A stretch of DNA of 49,444 nucleotides from Prochlorococcus sp. AG-402-A04 (GTDB taxonomy: Bacteria > Cyanobacteriota > Cyanobacteriia > PCC-6307 > Cyanobiaceae): contig QCHG01000010.1 of the NCBI GenBank assembly GCA_003278045.1, positions 1-49,444 on the forward strand, in the 5' to 3' direction. A model generated the notes under the pieces. That model saw only the letters and a program-made list of their open reading frames with translations, searched no databases and was not told where the DNA came from. The position numbers were made by a program, and so were the translations under genes. Positions within the stretch are counted from its first letter, which is position 1. Each line of letters starts with the position of its first letter. This document shows positions 1 to 10,663 of this stretch, piece after piece.

Positions 1-232
1 CCATATTAATAACCCCAATGGAACCTAATTTTGTGAGTTCTACAGCCGTATTGACATCAACAACACTGTCCATGGCACTAGCTACGATAGGAACTTCTCT
101 TTTGAAATCACCTATTGACCAGGAAGGATCAGTCAAATCGTAATCAAGTGTTCTATTACCAGGAACTAAAGCTATTTCATCAATGCCATAAGCCCTTCTG
201 ACTTTTTTATTTAAACCAAGTTCAATATTCAC
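1..232 (-). CDS. guaB: GuaB-family IMP dehydrogenase-related protein, N-terminal part (runs off the window)
   Basis: The first 77 codons of a minus-strand gene lie here; the rest is beyond the left edge. The frame opens with GTG (minus strand, bases 232-230) and reads MNIELGLNKKVRRAYGIDEI, followed by the typical start of an IMP dehydrogenase TIM barrel, including VPIVASAMDSVVD and LGSIGVIN. IMP dehydrogenase makes XMP from IMP for GMP synthesis. The short N-terminus without a long leader resembles the GuaB3-type IMPDH-related proteins of cyanobacteria, whose exact activity is less certain than that of canonical GuaB. The catalytic cysteine loop and any CBS domains are outside the window, so canonical and GuaB3-type enzymes cannot be separated. 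It is divergent from gyrA across a 180-base gap. Confidence 0.85.
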   Translation of the reverse strand, partial: MNIELGLNKKVRRAYGIDEIALVPGNRTLDYDLTDPSWSIGDFKREVPIVASAMDSVVDVNTAVELTKLGSIGVINM

Positions 233-412
233 GGGATTTTTCACATTATTCTGATTAAATTAACAACTAAAGGGGTAATAAGCCAAGGTTTATTCAAAAA
301 CAATAGGTTTTATTTTGATTTGTGTGTGAATGTGAGTATTTGGGAATTAAATAAATATTTTTTTTTATTCATTATGACAATCAGCGATTATTATTAAAAA
401 AAGGATTTTTAT

Positions 413-3010
413 ATGTCTGATATTATAGATTCTGATAACTCAGGATTAAGCGAAGATAACGACAGAATTATTCAGACTGACCTAAGAAACGAGATGTCTC
501 GCTCATATCTTGAGTATGCAATGAGCGTTATAGTTGGTCGTGCACTTCCAGATGCAAGAGATGGATTAAAGCCTGTTCATAGAAGAATTCTTTATGCAAT
601 GTATGAACTTGGTTTAACTAGCGGTAGACCGTACAGAAAATGTGCAAGAGTTGTTGGAGAAGTACTAGGTAAATATCACCCTCATGGCGATACTGCTGTT
701 TATGATGCTTTAGTAAGGATGGCTCAGGATTTCTCTATGAGGATGCCGCTCATAGACGGCCATGGAAACTTTGGTTCTGTTGATAACGACCCACCTGCAG
801 CAATGAGATATACAGAATCTCGTTTACAATCTCTTACAGATGAAAGTTTATTAGAGGATATTGAATCTGAAACTGTAGATTTCGCCGATAATTTTGACGG
901 CTCTCAACAAGAACCAACAGTTTTACCTGCTAGGATTCCTCAACTTCTACTAAATGGATCATCTGGAATAGCAGTAGGTATGGCAACTAATATTCCACCT
1001 CATAACCTAGGGGAATTAATTAATGGTCTTAAATCAATCATCAATAACCCTACTATTGAAGATAGAGAACTATTTGAAATAATTAAGGGTCCTGATTTTC
1101 CCACAGGTGGTCAAATCTTAGGCAGAGATGGTATCAGAGAAACTTTCAAGACAGGGAGGGGTTCAATAACCATGAGAGGTGTAGCAAATATTGAGCAAAT
1201 TAAATCCAGTGGTAGAGCAGAAAAAGATGCAGTAATAATTACAGAGCTCCCATTTCAAACTAATAAAGCAGCATTGATAGAAAGAATTGCTGACTTGGTT
1301 AACGAAAAAAAATTAGAAGGTATTTCTGATATTAGAGATGAAAGTGATCGAGACGGAATGAGGATTGTTATTGAACTAAAAAGGGATGCCTACCCACAAG
1401 TAGTTTTAAATAATTTATTTAAGTTAACACCTCTACAAAATAACTTTAGTGCAAATATCCTGGCTTTAGTAAAAGGAGAGCCCACAACACTTTCACTCAG
1501 AAAAATGTTAGATGTATTTCTAGACTTCAGAGTGGAGACAATAAGGCGAAGAACAGGATTTTTATTAAAAAAGGCTGAAGAGAGGGATCACATTGTAAAA
1601 GGTCTTTTATTAGCATTAGGTGCAATGGATGAGATTATTAATCTAATAAGATCAGCAAAAGATACAGTTTCAGCCAGGGAAAAATTACAAACTGATCATA
1701 AGTTATCTGCTACACAGGCAGAAGCTATTTTACAAATGCAATTAAGAAGATTAACAGCACTAGAAGCAGATAAAATCAAAGGGGAACATGATGAGTTAAC
1801 AAGAAAAATCAACTTATATCAGCAAATATTGAAAAGTAAAGAAAGAATTTTTGAAATAATTCTTGAAGAACTTAATAAAATCGATGAAAGATTTTCCTCT
1901 CCAAGAAAAACAGAAATACTTGATTTAGGCGGTGGTCTAGATGATATTGATCTTATCGCTAATGACAGATCTGTAGTTTTATTGACTGAAGCAGGTTATT
2001 TAAAAAGAATGCCTGTTAATGAATTCGAATCTACAAGTCGTGGGTCTAGAGGTAAAGCTGGAACAAAGACACAAGAAGATGATGAAGTAAAACTATTTAT
2101 AAGCTGTAATGATCATGATACTCTTTTGCTTTTTAGTGATAGAGGGGTATCTTATGCTCTGCCAGCATATAGAGTTCCAATGAGTAGCAGAACAGCTAAA
2201 GGTACTCCATCAGTTCAACTTCTCCCAATACCAAGAGAAGAAAAGATAACCTCGCTAGTTGCAGTAGATTCTTTTGATAATGATTGTTATCTATTAATGC
2301 TAACCAAGGCAGGATTTATAAAAAGAACTTCACTTTCTGCTTTCTCAAAAATTCGATCAAATGGTTTAATAGCAATAAATCTCGAGGATGGAGATGCTTT
2401 AACTTGGGTTAGATTATCAAAAGAAGGTGACAGTGTTTTGATTGGATCAAGAACAGGAATGGCAATTCATTTCAGACTAGATATTAACGAATTAAGGCCA
2501 CTAGGCAGGACGGCAAGAGGGGTTAAATCTATGAACCTTAGGAAAGGAGACAATCTTGTATCTATGGATGTTTTAACATCTGATTTAGTTGATCAATTAG
2601 CTAAAAGTGAAGGTCTCACGAAAGAGTCTGATGAAAATCTTGAAGTTGACTCTTCAGAAGGTCCTTGGGTACTTATAGCCAGTGCATTTGGACTTGGTAA
2701 AAGAGTACCTGTAACTCAATTTAGATTACAAAAAAGAGCAGGTATGGGGTTGAGAGCCATAAAATTCAGAATTAAAGATGATGTACTAGTTTGTTTGAAG
2801 GTCCTTGGGGAAGGGGAAGAATTACTTTTTGTGACCGAAAAAGGCGTAATAGTGAGAACAAACGCAGATAAAATATCCCAGCAATCTAGAGCCGCTACTG
2901 GAGTAAAATTACAAAGATTAGATGAGGGTGATCATTTGTCAGAAGTTGTATTAGTTCCTCATGAACAAACAGAAGAAACAGACCAATTTAACCAAGTCAA
3001 GGAAAATTAA
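413..3010 (+). CDS. gyrA: DNA gyrase subunit A
   Basis: Cuts and religates DNA as the A subunit of the A2B2 gyrase, which adds negative supercoils using ATP bound by GyrB. The 865-residue length is normal for GyrA. The breakage-reunion domain is clear: [17 protein letters not shown] at about 47-63, KYHPHGD at 87-93, and the active-site tyrosine Y133 in AAMRYTES. The C-terminal half holds beta-pinwheel repeats. The GyrA-box region, at residues 543-550, reads RGSRGKAG, which departs from the usual QRRGGKG-like consensus. AAGGA at 401-405, seven bases before the ATG, is a good ribosome binding site and supports this start. The lycopene cyclase gene follows after 23 bases on the same strand. A ParC assignment is possible but less likely without a second paralogue to compare. 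Confidence 0.95.
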   Translation: MSDIIDSDNSGLSEDNDRIIQTDLRNEMSRSYLEYAMSVIVGRALPDARDGLKPVHRRILYAMYELGLTSGRPYRKCARVVGEVLGKYHPHGDTAVYDALVRMAQDFSMRMPLIDGHGNFGSVDNDPPAAMRYTESRLQSLTDESLLEDIESETVDFADNFDGSQQEPTVLPARIPQLLLNGSSGIAVGMATNIPPHNLGELINGLKSIINNPTIEDRELFEIIKGPDFPTGGQILGRDGIRETFKTGRGSITMRGVANIEQIKSSGRAEKDAVIITELPFQTNKAALIERIADLVNEKKLEGISDIRDESDRDGMRIVIELKRDAYPQVVLNNLFKLTPLQNNFSANILALVKGEPTTLSLRKMLDVFLDFRVETIRRRTGFLLKKAEERDHIVKGLLLALGAMDEIINLIRSAKDTVSAREKLQTDHKLSATQAEAILQMQLRRLTALEADKIKGEHDELTRKINLYQQILKSKERIFEIILEELNKIDERFSSPRKTEILDLGGGLDDIDLIANDRSVVLLTEAGYLKRMPVNEFESTSRGSRGKAGTKTQEDDEVKLFISCNDHDTLLLFSDRGVSYALPAYRVPMSSRTAKGTPSVQLLPIPREEKITSLVAVDSFDNDCYLLMLTKAGFIKRTSLSAFSKIRSNGLIAINLEDGDALTWVRLSKEGDSVLIGSRTGMAIHFRLDINELRPLGRTARGVKSMNLRKGDNLVSMDVLTSDLVDQLAKSEGLTKESDENLEVDSSEGPWVLIASAFGLGKRVPVTQFRLQKRAGMGLRAIKFRIKDDVLVCLKVLGEGEELLFVTEKGVIVRTNADKISQQSRAATGVKLQRLDEGDHLSEVVLVPHEQTEETDQFNQVKEN

Positions 3011-3033
3011 AAGAAAATGGGTCATTAGATAAT

Positions 3034-4245
3034 ATGGAAATACTTGATATTCTAATTTTAGGTTCCGGGCCTGCAGCACTTTGCTTGGCTTCAGAATTAG
3101 CAAAACAAGATCTAAATATTAAGGGCATATCAACTAAATCTCCAAATGAAAAATGGGAAAATACATATGGTATTTGGGCTTCTGAATTAGAGGAATTAGG
3201 ATTAGAATCTTTGTTATCTCATCGGTGGTGCAAAACAGTTAGTTTTTTTGGAAATGGCGAAAATAAAAAGGGAGATAATCCTACAAAACATAATTACGAT
3301 TATGGCTTGATTAATCAAGAAGCTTTTCAAAATGAACTTTTAAAAAAGTGTAACGGTATTGAATGGTTGAATGAAACAGCAACAGATATTAAAGAGAAAA
3401 ATAAACTATCTGAAGTGATTTGTTTTTCAGGTCTAAGAATAAAGGCGAGGTTAGTCATTGACGCAAGTGGTCATAAAAGCAATTTCATAAAAAGGCCAGT
3501 TCAAAATGAAATCGCTCAACAAGCTGCGTATGGGATTGTCGGTAAATTTTCATCGCCACCAGTTAATAAGGATCAGTTTGTTTTAATGGATTTTCGTCCA
3601 AATCATCTAAATAATGAAGAAAAGTTATCATCTCCTTCCTTTCTTTATGCAATGGATCTTGGAAATGAAACTTTTTTTGTCGAAGAAACATCATTAGCTA
3701 GTTATCCTGCTTTATCCCAAGAGAATCTCAAAAAAAGACTTTTTAAAAGATTGAATAGCAAGGGTATTCAGGTAAGTGAAATTTTTCATGAAGAGAATTG
3801 CCTTTTCCCAATGAATTTACCCCTCCCATTTAAAAAACAATTTGTACTTGGTTTTGGGGGATCTGCAAGCATGGTGCATCCTGCATCAGGATACATGATT
3901 GGATCTTTATTAAGAAGAGCTCCACTCCTTGCAAAAAAATTAGCAATCTTTTTAAAAGAACCTAATCATAGTTCTCTTGAACTAGCAACAAAAGGTTGGG
4001 AAATCCTATGGCCCTACGAGTTAATACAAAGGCATAAACTTTACCAATATGGTTTAAGAAGACTGATGAGTTTTGACGAAAGTAGATTAAGAAGCTTTTT
4101 CTCAAATTTCTTTAGATTATCTACCAATGAATGGGTAGGTTTTCTTACTAATACACTTCCACTTCCAAAACTAATTTACGTGATGAGTAAGATGTTTATA
4201 AATTCACCCCTAAAAGTAAAACTAGGAATGCTTAAGTTAAATTAG
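3034..4245 (+). CDS. crtL: Lycopene beta-cyclase (CrtL type)
   Basis: Cyclises the ends of lycopene to beta-ionone rings, giving beta-carotene and later zeaxanthin in the photosynthetic membranes. The N-terminus is a dinucleotide-binding fold (LDILILGSGPAALCLASEL, residues 3-21). The middle shows family blocks of plant and cyanobacterial CrtL proteins: WENTYGIWASELEELGLE, QAAYGIVGKF, FLYAMDLGNETFFVEETSL and CLFPMNLPLPF. GFGGSASMVHPASGYMIGSL follows in the C-terminal half. These blocks agree closely with my memory of Synechococcus CrtL-b, so I favour the beta type. Prochlorococcus is known to carry a second cyclase (CrtL-e) that makes epsilon rings, and only an alignment would exclude it. The gene starts 23 bases after gyrA, so the two may be cotranscribed, and it converges on the GH57 gene with six bases between stop codons. 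Confidence 0.9.
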   Translation: MEILDILILGSGPAALCLASELAKQDLNIKGISTKSPNEKWENTYGIWASELEELGLESLLSHRWCKTVSFFGNGENKKGDNPTKHNYDYGLINQEAFQNELLKKCNGIEWLNETATDIKEKNKLSEVICFSGLRIKARLVIDASGHKSNFIKRPVQNEIAQQAAYGIVGKFSSPPVNKDQFVLMDFRPNHLNNEEKLSSPSFLYAMDLGNETFFVEETSLASYPALSQENLKKRLFKRLNSKGIQVSEIFHEENCLFPMNLPLPFKKQFVLGFGGSASMVHPASGYMIGSLLRRAPLLAKKLAIFLKEPNHSSLELATKGWEILWPYELIQRHKLYQYGLRRLMSFDESRLRSFFSNFFRLSTNEWVGFLTNTLPLPKLIYVMSKMFINSPLKVKLGMLKLN

Positions 4246-4251
4246 TATTTT

Positions 4252-5901
4252 TTATTTTCGCCAATCATTAATATTAATATCTGGGAAAACTTTATCTTCT
4301 TCCTCAATATCTTCAAGAAATTTTAAATTAATATTGGAATGATTTTTAATCATCTCAACTATTTTCCAGAACCTGAACAAATGTCTTTCTATCCTCTCTT
4401 TTGCAAGCTCCGTTGTAGTTCCAGCTCTTAGTATAAAACTCCAATCAGATGATTCAGAGAGAAGTAATTCTCTTGCTGCTTGCTTGAAAAGTCTTGAAGA
4501 TAAGTCATTTACAAAATTTTTCGAGCATAAATCAACAAAAGTTGAGCCTGCTTTAGTGATTTCTGGAACAATCCACGCATTTGCATCATTAATCCAGTAG
4601 TTATGGTAACCTCCTTGTCCCCAGCTTGATGGTGATGGTTCGCAAATCTGAAGATTTGGCTTTTGAATTAAGAATTCTTTTAAATTTGTAAGCTTAATTG
4701 AATATTTACTAGAGTTTTTTAAAATATTTTCAATAAAAAAAGGGCCTTCATACCACCAATGACCAAATAACTCTGCATCAAATGGAGCTACCAATAAGGG
4801 CTTAAAGGAAGAAGATAATGTTAATTTTTCTAATTGTTTGGATCTCGCTAGAAGATAAGAATCAGCATGTTCTGCGACCTTCTTTTTGGCTTCATTTTCT
4901 AAGTAAAACGCCTTTTCCCCTAATGGGACCTTATCATCTGTAATCTTATGAAACTTCAAACCCAAAGGTCTTTTAGTTGAGATACCTTTCTTTTGGAGTT
5001 TAGAGATAGGTAATTCCCATCCCAAATCTTTATGAAATTCCCTATAAACTTTGTCTCCCGGGAACCCCTCTTTTGCAGACCAAACGGGCAAAGTTGACTC
5101 ACTATCTCTTCCAAAGAAGGCAACTCCTTTTTTCGAGCATATTGGAGCATATACACCATACCTAGGCCTTGGTGTAGCGTTTAGAATACCGTGCCCATCT
5201 AAGACTGCATATCTAATTCCGGAATTAAATAGCATTTCATCTAAATTCTCATAATATGCACATTCAGGTAACCAAATACCAAAAGGCTTAGTTCCAAAAA
5301 TATTTTCATGATTCCTAATGGCTGTATTGATTTGTCCTTTAACAGTTTCTGGATTCTCCCTTAAAATCGGTAAATATCCGTGCGTGGCAGCACAAGTAAG
5401 AATATCCAAATTTCCAGCTCTATTTAAAACTCTAAACTTCTCAATTAAATTTCCAGAACATTCTTGCCAATATAAGTATTTATCATTAAGGTTATTAATT
5501 AAAAATCGAGAGGCATTTTTTTCTTCTTTTGGTAGTTCGTTTAAGAAATCATTTCTTGTTTTAATCCAGCTTGGGAATGTTTCTTTAATTTTTTTATTAT
5601 TTAGAAGAGATAATAATGTTGGAGACAAACTAATAGTAAGTTTGGTATTTAAAGGATTTTCATTTTTGGAAGATTCTATTGATTGAAGTAGTGGTATGTA
5701 ACATTCCAAAATCGCCTGAAATAACCAATCTTCTTCTAGGGAGTTTTTTTCATTTTTTCTGACATAAGGTAGATGAGCATGTAAAACTATCGCTAACTGG
5801 CCTAAAACATTATTTTTAGTGTATTGCCCATTCATACTTTTTAAATTTATGCCTTTAGTTCTATAAAAATCGAAATTTTTTTTATAAAAAGTAGGTTTCA
5901 A
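4252..5901 (-). CDS. Glycoside hydrolase family 57 (probable 1,4-alpha-glucan branching enzyme)
   Basis: Probably forms alpha-1,6 branches in glycogen, as the GH57 branching enzymes of archaea and cyanobacteria do. The family start LAIVLHAHLPYVRKNE is at residues 37-51. The nucleophile motif GIWLPECAYY carries E213, and the second catalytic motif APFDAELFGHWWYEG carries D375. The DUF1957-like C-terminal region follows, with GQGGYHNYWIN. Length (549 aa) fits the branching-enzyme subgroup rather than GH57 alpha-amylases. The start is uncertain: the first ATG (5901) gives a 22-residue leader before the conserved region, while an ATG at 5835 (Met23, MNGQYTKNN) would suit the family better. Cyanobacteria usually also carry a GH13 GlgB, so this may be an additional branching enzyme with its own chain-length preference. 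Specificity is inferred from the family. Confidence 0.85.
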   Translation of the reverse strand: MKPTFYKKNFDFYRTKGINLKSMNGQYTKNNVLGQLAIVLHAHLPYVRKNEKNSLEEDWLFQAILECYIPLLQSIESSKNENPLNTKLTISLSPTLLSLLNNKKIKETFPSWIKTRNDFLNELPKEEKNASRFLINNLNDKYLYWQECSGNLIEKFRVLNRAGNLDILTCAATHGYLPILRENPETVKGQINTAIRNHENIFGTKPFGIWLPECAYYENLDEMLFNSGIRYAVLDGHGILNATPRPRYGVYAPICSKKGVAFFGRDSESTLPVWSAKEGFPGDKVYREFHKDLGWELPISKLQKKGISTKRPLGLKFHKITDDKVPLGEKAFYLENEAKKKVAEHADSYLLARSKQLEKLTLSSSFKPLLVAPFDAELFGHWWYEGPFFIENILKNSSKYSIKLTNLKEFLIQKPNLQICEPSPSSWGQGGYHNYWINDANAWIVPEITKAGSTFVDLCSKNFVNDLSSRLFKQAARELLLSESSDWSFILRAGTTTELAKERIERHLFRFWKIVEMIKNHSNINLKFLEDIEEEDKVFPDININDWRK

Positions 5902-6057
5902 TCTTAAAACAATACTTTAAAAATTAAAGTATTTGATTTTTTTTTCAGAATTTTAACCAATATTATTTAAGTTATAAACTATCAGCAAATTTTTATTGAA
6001 CTAAATCTAGTCAAATTTTTTTAATTAGCTTAATATAAGTTTAGTTTGTTTCGTCTG

Positions 6058-7698
6058 ATGTCAAAAGATCCTGGAAGAATTTTGATATTTGATACAACTC
6101 TTCGAGATGGAGAGCAATCTCCTGGTGCCAGTCTAAATCTCGAAGAAAAACTTGCTATCGCCCATCAATTAGCAAGATTAGGGGTAGATATTATTGAAGC
6201 TGGATTCCCTTTTGCAAGTCCAGGAGATTTTAAAGCTGTTAATAAAATTGCTAATTCTGTAGGAAAAGAAAATGGCCCTATAATATGTGGTTTAGCTAGA
6301 GCGTCTAAAGGAGATATAAAAGCATGTTACGAAGCAGTAAGTCCAGCTCCCAAGAAAAGAATACATACTTTTATAGCGACAAGTGATATTCATCTCAAAC
6401 ATAAACTTAAAAAATCCAGAAAAGATGTTCTTCAAATAGTTCCAGAAATGGTTAATTACGCAAAATCCTTAGTAGATGATATTGAGTTTTCTTGTGAAGA
6501 TGCCTCAAGAAGTGATCCTGATTTTTTATACGAAGTAATTCAACTAGCAATTACTGCAGGAGCGACAACAATAAATATCCCTGACACTGTTGGATTTACA
6601 ACTCCTAGTGAATTTGGCAAACTAATTGCCGATATAAATAAAAATGTTCCAAATATTGATGAAGCAGTAATCTCGGTTCATGGTCATAATGATTTAGGTT
6701 TAGCAGTAGCCAATTTTCTTGAGGCAGTAAAAAATGGAGCGAGGCAACTAGAATGTACTATTAATGGAATTGGTGAAAGAGCCGGGAATGCCTCTTTAGA
6801 AGAATTAGTAATGGCACTTCATGTTAGGAAAAGTTTTTTTAATAGTTTTTTCAAAAGAAATCCAGATTCCCCAACTCCTCTTACAGCTATAAGAACAGAA
6901 GAAATAACAAAAACCTCTAGACTTGTCTCTAACCTAACTGGAATGACTGTACAACCTAATAAAGCAATAGTGGGAGCTAACGCTTTTGCACATGAGTCAG
7001 GCATTCATCAGGATGGCGTATTAAAAAATAGACTAACTTACGAAATTATCGACGCAAAAACTGTTGGTTTGAGTGACAACAAAATATCTTTAGGGAAACT
7101 TAGTGGAAGAAGTGCGGTAAGAGCAAGATTAGAAGAGATGGGATATGACTTGAGCCGAGAAGATTTAAATGATGCTTTTGCTCGTTTTAAGGATCTAGCT
7201 GACAGGAAAAGAGAAATTACTGATAGAGACTTAGAAGCAATTGTTAGTGAGCAAGTTCAGCTCCCAGAAGCTAAATTTCAATTAAGTCTTGTACAAGTAA
7301 GTTGTGGTAACGCCTCTAAACCTACTGCAACCATTTCGCTTCTAAATACGGAAGATAATAGTGAGAATACTGCTGTATCAATAGGGACTGGGCCCGTTGA
7401 TGCTGTATGCGAGGCATTAAATAAATTAGCTAAAGTTCCTAATGAATTAATTGAATTTTCTGTTAAATCCGTAACAGAAGGAATTGATGCTTTGGGAGAA
7501 GTAACAATAAGAATAAGAAGGGATAATAAAATATATTCTGGTCATTCTGCTGATACAGACGTTGTAGTTGCTGCAGCGAATGCTTACGTTAATGCTTTAA
7601 ATAGACTTGTATTTTCTGAGAAAAAAAATTCAATTCATCCACAATTTGATAATTTAGAGAATTCTGATAATAAATTTCTATCTAATCCAGCAAATTAA
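6058..7698 (+). CDS. leuA: 2-isopropylmalate synthase
   Basis: Condenses acetyl-CoA with 2-ketoisovalerate, the first committed step of leucine synthesis. The catalytic TIM barrel starts at [20 protein letters not shown], and the metal-binding HxH lies in [15 protein letters not shown]. The second half has the communication and regulatory LeuA dimer domain ([15 protein letters not shown] and [19 protein letters not shown]), which binds leucine for feedback inhibition in the family. I chose the ATG at 6058 (MSKDPGR), giving 546 residues. An upstream TTG at 6046 is in frame but adds only four residues and is unlikely. The gene is preceded by a 156-base gap to the divergent GH57 gene, so it probably has its own promoter. 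Confidence 0.96.
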   Translation: MSKDPGRILIFDTTLRDGEQSPGASLNLEEKLAIAHQLARLGVDIIEAGFPFASPGDFKAVNKIANSVGKENGPIICGLARASKGDIKACYEAVSPAPKKRIHTFIATSDIHLKHKLKKSRKDVLQIVPEMVNYAKSLVDDIEFSCEDASRSDPDFLYEVIQLAITAGATTINIPDTVGFTTPSEFGKLIADINKNVPNIDEAVISVHGHNDLGLAVANFLEAVKNGARQLECTINGIGERAGNASLEELVMALHVRKSFFNSFFKRNPDSPTPLTAIRTEEITKTSRLVSNLTGMTVQPNKAIVGANAFAHESGIHQDGVLKNRLTYEIIDAKTVGLSDNKISLGKLSGRSAVRARLEEMGYDLSREDLNDAFARFKDLADRKREITDRDLEAIVSEQVQLPEAKFQLSLVQVSCGNASKPTATISLLNTEDNSENTAVSIGTGPVDAVCEALNKLAKVPNELIEFSVKSVTEGIDALGEVTIRIRRDNKIYSGHSADTDVVVAAANAYVNALNRLVFSEKKNSIHPQFDNLENSDNKFLSNPAN

Positions 7699-7781
7699 AT
7701 TATTTTCTTAGGTTTATTAAGTAGACTTAAAAAGTAGTCTCTTAATACTGTAGATTAAATTAATAGTTAAAGCAGTAAATA

Positions 7782-8174
7782 ATGAGAGAAAGGGTATTTG
7801 GATATTGGGCACTTTCGTGGGTTGGCTTAATCGGCAACATAATTGCACTTCCAATAATCGCAATAATAATAAGTTATGGGCCTCCACTAAAAGTTGCGAA
7901 TATTACCCTTGCCATAAGTCTTGGATGGCCCGCTGCAATTGTTGGAATAGTTTCTTCAGCAGCTCTTTTAGCAGAGAGAAAATGGGGAGTAACTTTAACT
8001 CTGGTATCTCTATCAATGGTAATTTCTGGTTTGGGTCCTTATTCAGTTGTAAGGCTCATAACTCTTCAAGACATTTATGGAGTTGGTGGGTTTACTCTCT
8101 TAACTGCATTATTAAGTACGTTAGCTCTTCTTTATTGGTGTAATCCGAAACATCGAAGAAGTATTAGGTTATAA
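7782..8174 (+). CDS. Small membrane protein of unknown function
   Basis: A 130-residue protein I do not recognise. It is very hydrophobic, with about four membrane spans: near residues 8-30 (WALSWVGLIGNIIALPIIAI), 38-65 (NITLAISLGWPAAIVGIVSS), 70-90 and 100-120. The two ends are basic (MRERVF and NPKHRRSIRL), which suggests that both face the cytoplasm or stroma. It lies 83 bases after leuA on the same strand and stops nine bases before the convergent HD-domain gene. An overlapping frame at 7805-8143 encodes a Ser/Asn/Cys-rich product and looks like a shadow. The reading frame, hydrophobic pattern and position support a real gene; nothing in the sequence indicates its role. Confidence 0.75.
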   Translation: MRERVFGYWALSWVGLIGNIIALPIIAIIISYGPPLKVANITLAISLGWPAAIVGIVSSAALLAERKWGVTLTLVSLSMVISGLGPYSVVRLITLQDIYGVGGFTLLTALLSTLALLYWCNPKHRRSIRL

Positions 8175-8183
8175 AATTGAAAA

Positions 8184-9656
8184 TTAAGAAAAAGTATTAT
8201 TCTTGCTAGTTGGATACTGAATTCTTCTATGTCTAATTCTTTTCCAAACATTCAAGAATGCCCTTTTAATTAGAAAAATTTCTCCTTTCGATAAATTACT
8301 ATCATCTAATTGCCCATCTTTTTTACGCGAGTAGATAATATTAGAAATTGTTTTCAAAGCTTCTTTATCAGATGCATTAATGTTCATAGCTCTTAGTGCT
8401 GCTTCACACCCATCGGCAAGCATTAAAATAGCTGTTTCTTTCGACTGAGGAATAGGGCCTTTGTATCTAAAGTAATATTCATTAATATCGAGATTTTTTT
8501 CTTTAGCTTTTTGAAAAAAATATCCCATTTTAAGGGTACCTTGATGTTCAGGAATAAAATTAGCTATCAGTTTAGGAAGTCTATTTTTTCTTGCAAATTT
8601 CAATCCTTCATCAACGTGAGCCTGTAATACTTCTGCACTTTTAATCGGATCATCTAATTCGTCATGCGGATTTTTTGAACCATCTTGATTTTCAATAAAC
8701 CAATTAGGCGCATGTAATTTTCCAACGTCATGATATAACGCTCCAGTTTTAATTAGATCAATATCACCACCAATCATTCTTGTTGCTTCCTCTGCTAAAC
8801 CACATATAAGTAAAGTATGTTCAAAAGTACCAGGAGCTTCTAGAGACAATCTTCTAATTAGAGGTTTCTCCTTATCAGCTAATTCGAGTAATCTTGCTTT
8901 AGTTAATAATCCGAATATCGATTCAAAAATGGGAATAAATAAAATTGTAAAAAGCATAGCTACTGCCAACAGCAAGGAATCAGAAAAAATATCCCTATTA
9001 GCTAAAACAAAATCTTGCTCATCGATAAGAGATATTTTATCTTTACCTATCAATATCCATTGACTCAAGAACGATCCTATTGAGACAAAAATTGATAGTT
9101 GAAGTAACTGAGCTCTACTTCTTATTCTTCCTCCAAGAAGAGATACTATTGAAGCACAAATTAATAAAATAAAAAATAAATTATTATTGATAATAATTTC
9201 TGGGTCAGGCCAAATAAGACTCGCTATTGATACCCAAGCTAAAGCTGTTATGCTTCCCATTCCTTGAGATATTATTAATGCCGGGGGTATTATCATAGAT
9301 AGTGGACTTATGGTTGAAGCTAAGGTTAATTTCGTAACTTGTACTGTTAAGAGAAGAGTAATGATCAAGAAGATCTGTCTTGAAGAAATTGTGGGATTCT
9401 CTTTTTTTGAAACTAATATCAAAACTCCAGAACAAATAAGTATTTCAGTAAAGGTCAAAAACCAAGAAAAAATATCTGCTATATTTAAAGGCGAGACGAG
9501 AAGTAGTTTATAAGAAGAAATTATTGAAATTAAAATGCATACTAAAAAAATTATGAGATTATCTATTCTTGAAATTTTAATTGGTTGTTTTACTGGGACT
9601 TGACTTCGCCTCCACAGATAAAACAATTTCTTTAAGGTAGTTGTGATGTTTTGCAC
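8184..9656 (-). CDS. Multi-spanning membrane HD-domain phosphohydrolase (PgpH-like, candidate cyclic-di-AMP phosphodiesterase)
   Basis: A 490-residue protein with an N-terminal membrane part (about residues 33-250, six to seven spans) and a cytosolic HD domain. The expected HD metal ligands are visible: H280 in GTFEHTLLICGLA, H309-D310 in GALYHDVGKLHAPNWF, H347 in EVLQAHVDEG, H371 in FIPEHQGT and D415 in MLADGCEAA. This is the 7TM-HD architecture of PgpH, a cyclic-di-AMP phosphodiesterase in Firmicutes. The large extracellular 7TMR-HDED domain of PgpH is not apparent, so this is a shorter form. The start is GTG (9656-9654). CdaA, a diadenylate cyclase, lies elsewhere in the window, which makes cyclic-di-AMP a reasonable substrate, but that is inference. 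The gene is divergent from folD. Confidence 0.85.
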   Translation of the reverse strand: MQNITTTLKKLFYLWRRSQVPVKQPIKISRIDNLIIFLVCILISIISSYKLLLVSPLNIADIFSWFLTFTEILICSGVLILVSKKENPTISSRQIFLIITLLLTVQVTKLTLASTISPLSMIIPPALIISQGMGSITALAWVSIASLIWPDPEIIINNNLFFILLICASIVSLLGGRIRSRAQLLQLSIFVSIGSFLSQWILIGKDKISLIDEQDFVLANRDIFSDSLLLAVAMLFTILFIPIFESIFGLLTKARLLELADKEKPLIRRLSLEAPGTFEHTLLICGLAEEATRMIGGDIDLIKTGALYHDVGKLHAPNWFIENQDGSKNPHDELDDPIKSAEVLQAHVDEGLKFARKNRLPKLIANFIPEHQGTLKMGYFFQKAKEKNLDINEYYFRYKGPIPQSKETAILMLADGCEAALRAMNINASDKEALKTISNIIYSRKKDGQLDDSNLSKGEIFLIKRAFLNVWKRIRHRRIQYPTSKNNTFS

Positions 9657-9730
9657 AGAATATAAATAAATCTATTTGAATAATTTAAAATTATAGGCAT
9701 GCTTGGTGTAAAAAGGAGTTGTTTTTCTAA

Positions 9731-10627
9731 ATGTCATTAAAATTAGACGGTAAAAAATTATCTCTTGAAATTGAAGAAAGATTAACTGATTATATCTCTA
9801 GCAATAAAAAAATTGCAAAAAGAGCTCCCGGTTTAGCTGTAATAAGAATAGGCGAAGACCCTGCAAGTGGTGTTTATGTTAATAACAAGGAAAAAGCATG
9901 TTCGAGAATTGGAATAAAGAGCTTTATCTTTCATCTAAAAGATAGTGTTGAGCAAAAAGAAGTTGAACAACTAATAATCAAACTTAATTCTGATAAAGAT
10001 ATTGATGGAATGTTACTACAACTTCCCATCCCAAGGAAGTTTGACGAGCAAAAACTGATCAGCCATATTAATCCAAGCAAAGATGTAGATGGACTAAATG
10101 AGGTAAACATAGGCAAACTAGTGAAAAATGAGCCTGCGATGAAATCATGCACACCAGCAGGAATTATTAATTTATTAAGATCCCAAAATATTACAATTGA
10201 AGGTAAGAAAATTGTTGTCATAGGAAGGAGTTTACTTGTTGGGAAACCACTATCACTTATGTTGTTGAATCTAAATGGCACGGTAACAATTACTCACTCT
10301 AAAACGTTAAATTTGAATAAAGTTTGTAGAGAAGCCGACATTCTAATTGCGGCTGCAGGAAAACCCAATCTTGTAGATGCGAGTTTTGTAAAAGAAGGAG
10401 CAGTAATTATTGATGTTGGAATACATAGATTAAAAAGTTCCGATAAAAATCAATCCAGATTATGTGGCGATGTATTATTAGAAGATGTAATTTCTAAAGT
10501 ATTTGCTTACACACCTGTGCCAGGAGGTGTTGGACCAATGACAGTAACAATGTTACTTGTAAATACTATTTTTAGCTGGCAAAAACAATTTGGTTTATCA
10601 TCAACTCTTAATGACCTTTTGCCATAA
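9731..10627 (+). CDS. folD: Bifunctional methylenetetrahydrofolate dehydrogenase / methenyltetrahydrofolate cyclohydrolase
   Basis: Interconverts 5,10-methylene-, methenyl- and 10-formyl-tetrahydrofolate, supplying one-carbon units for purines and formyl-Met. The 298 residues match the family. The catalytic lysine region is [15 protein letters not shown], followed by [12 protein letters not shown] and the DVDGL block. The NADP-binding segment holds [12 protein letters not shown], and the C-terminal signature is [20 protein letters not shown] at 9714-9718 lies 12 bases ahead of the ATG, one of the few clear Shine-Dalgarno sequences here, and it supports the start. The gene begins a plus-strand run folD-crtE-PAP2-like with gaps of 36 and 14 bases. 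folD next to crtE is, as far as I recall, a common arrangement in cyanobacteria. Confidence 0.97.
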   Translation: MSLKLDGKKLSLEIEERLTDYISSNKKIAKRAPGLAVIRIGEDPASGVYVNNKEKACSRIGIKSFIFHLKDSVEQKEVEQLIIKLNSDKDIDGMLLQLPIPRKFDEQKLISHINPSKDVDGLNEVNIGKLVKNEPAMKSCTPAGIINLLRSQNITIEGKKIVVIGRSLLVGKPLSLMLLNLNGTVTITHSKTLNLNKVCREADILIAAAGKPNLVDASFVKEGAVIIDVGIHRLKSSDKNQSRLCGDVLLEDVISKVFAYTPVPGGVGPMTVTMLLVNTIFSWQKQFGLSSTLNDLLP

Positions 10628-10663
10628 ACTCCAAGATGAAATTTTTTTTACTAAAGGTATAAA

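Noticed and set aside
5318..5686. Plus-strand 122-codon frame opposite the GH57 gene
   Set aside because: It lies wholly antisense to a gene with conserved catalytic motifs and has no recognisable product.
6046..6057. TTG at 6046 as the leuA start
   Set aside because: The ATG at 6058 is four codons downstream and better fits the family N-terminus.
7805..8143. Overlapping frame inside the small membrane protein gene
   Set aside because: The product is Ser/Asn/Cys-rich without a fold pattern, while the other frame gives clean membrane spans with basic ends.
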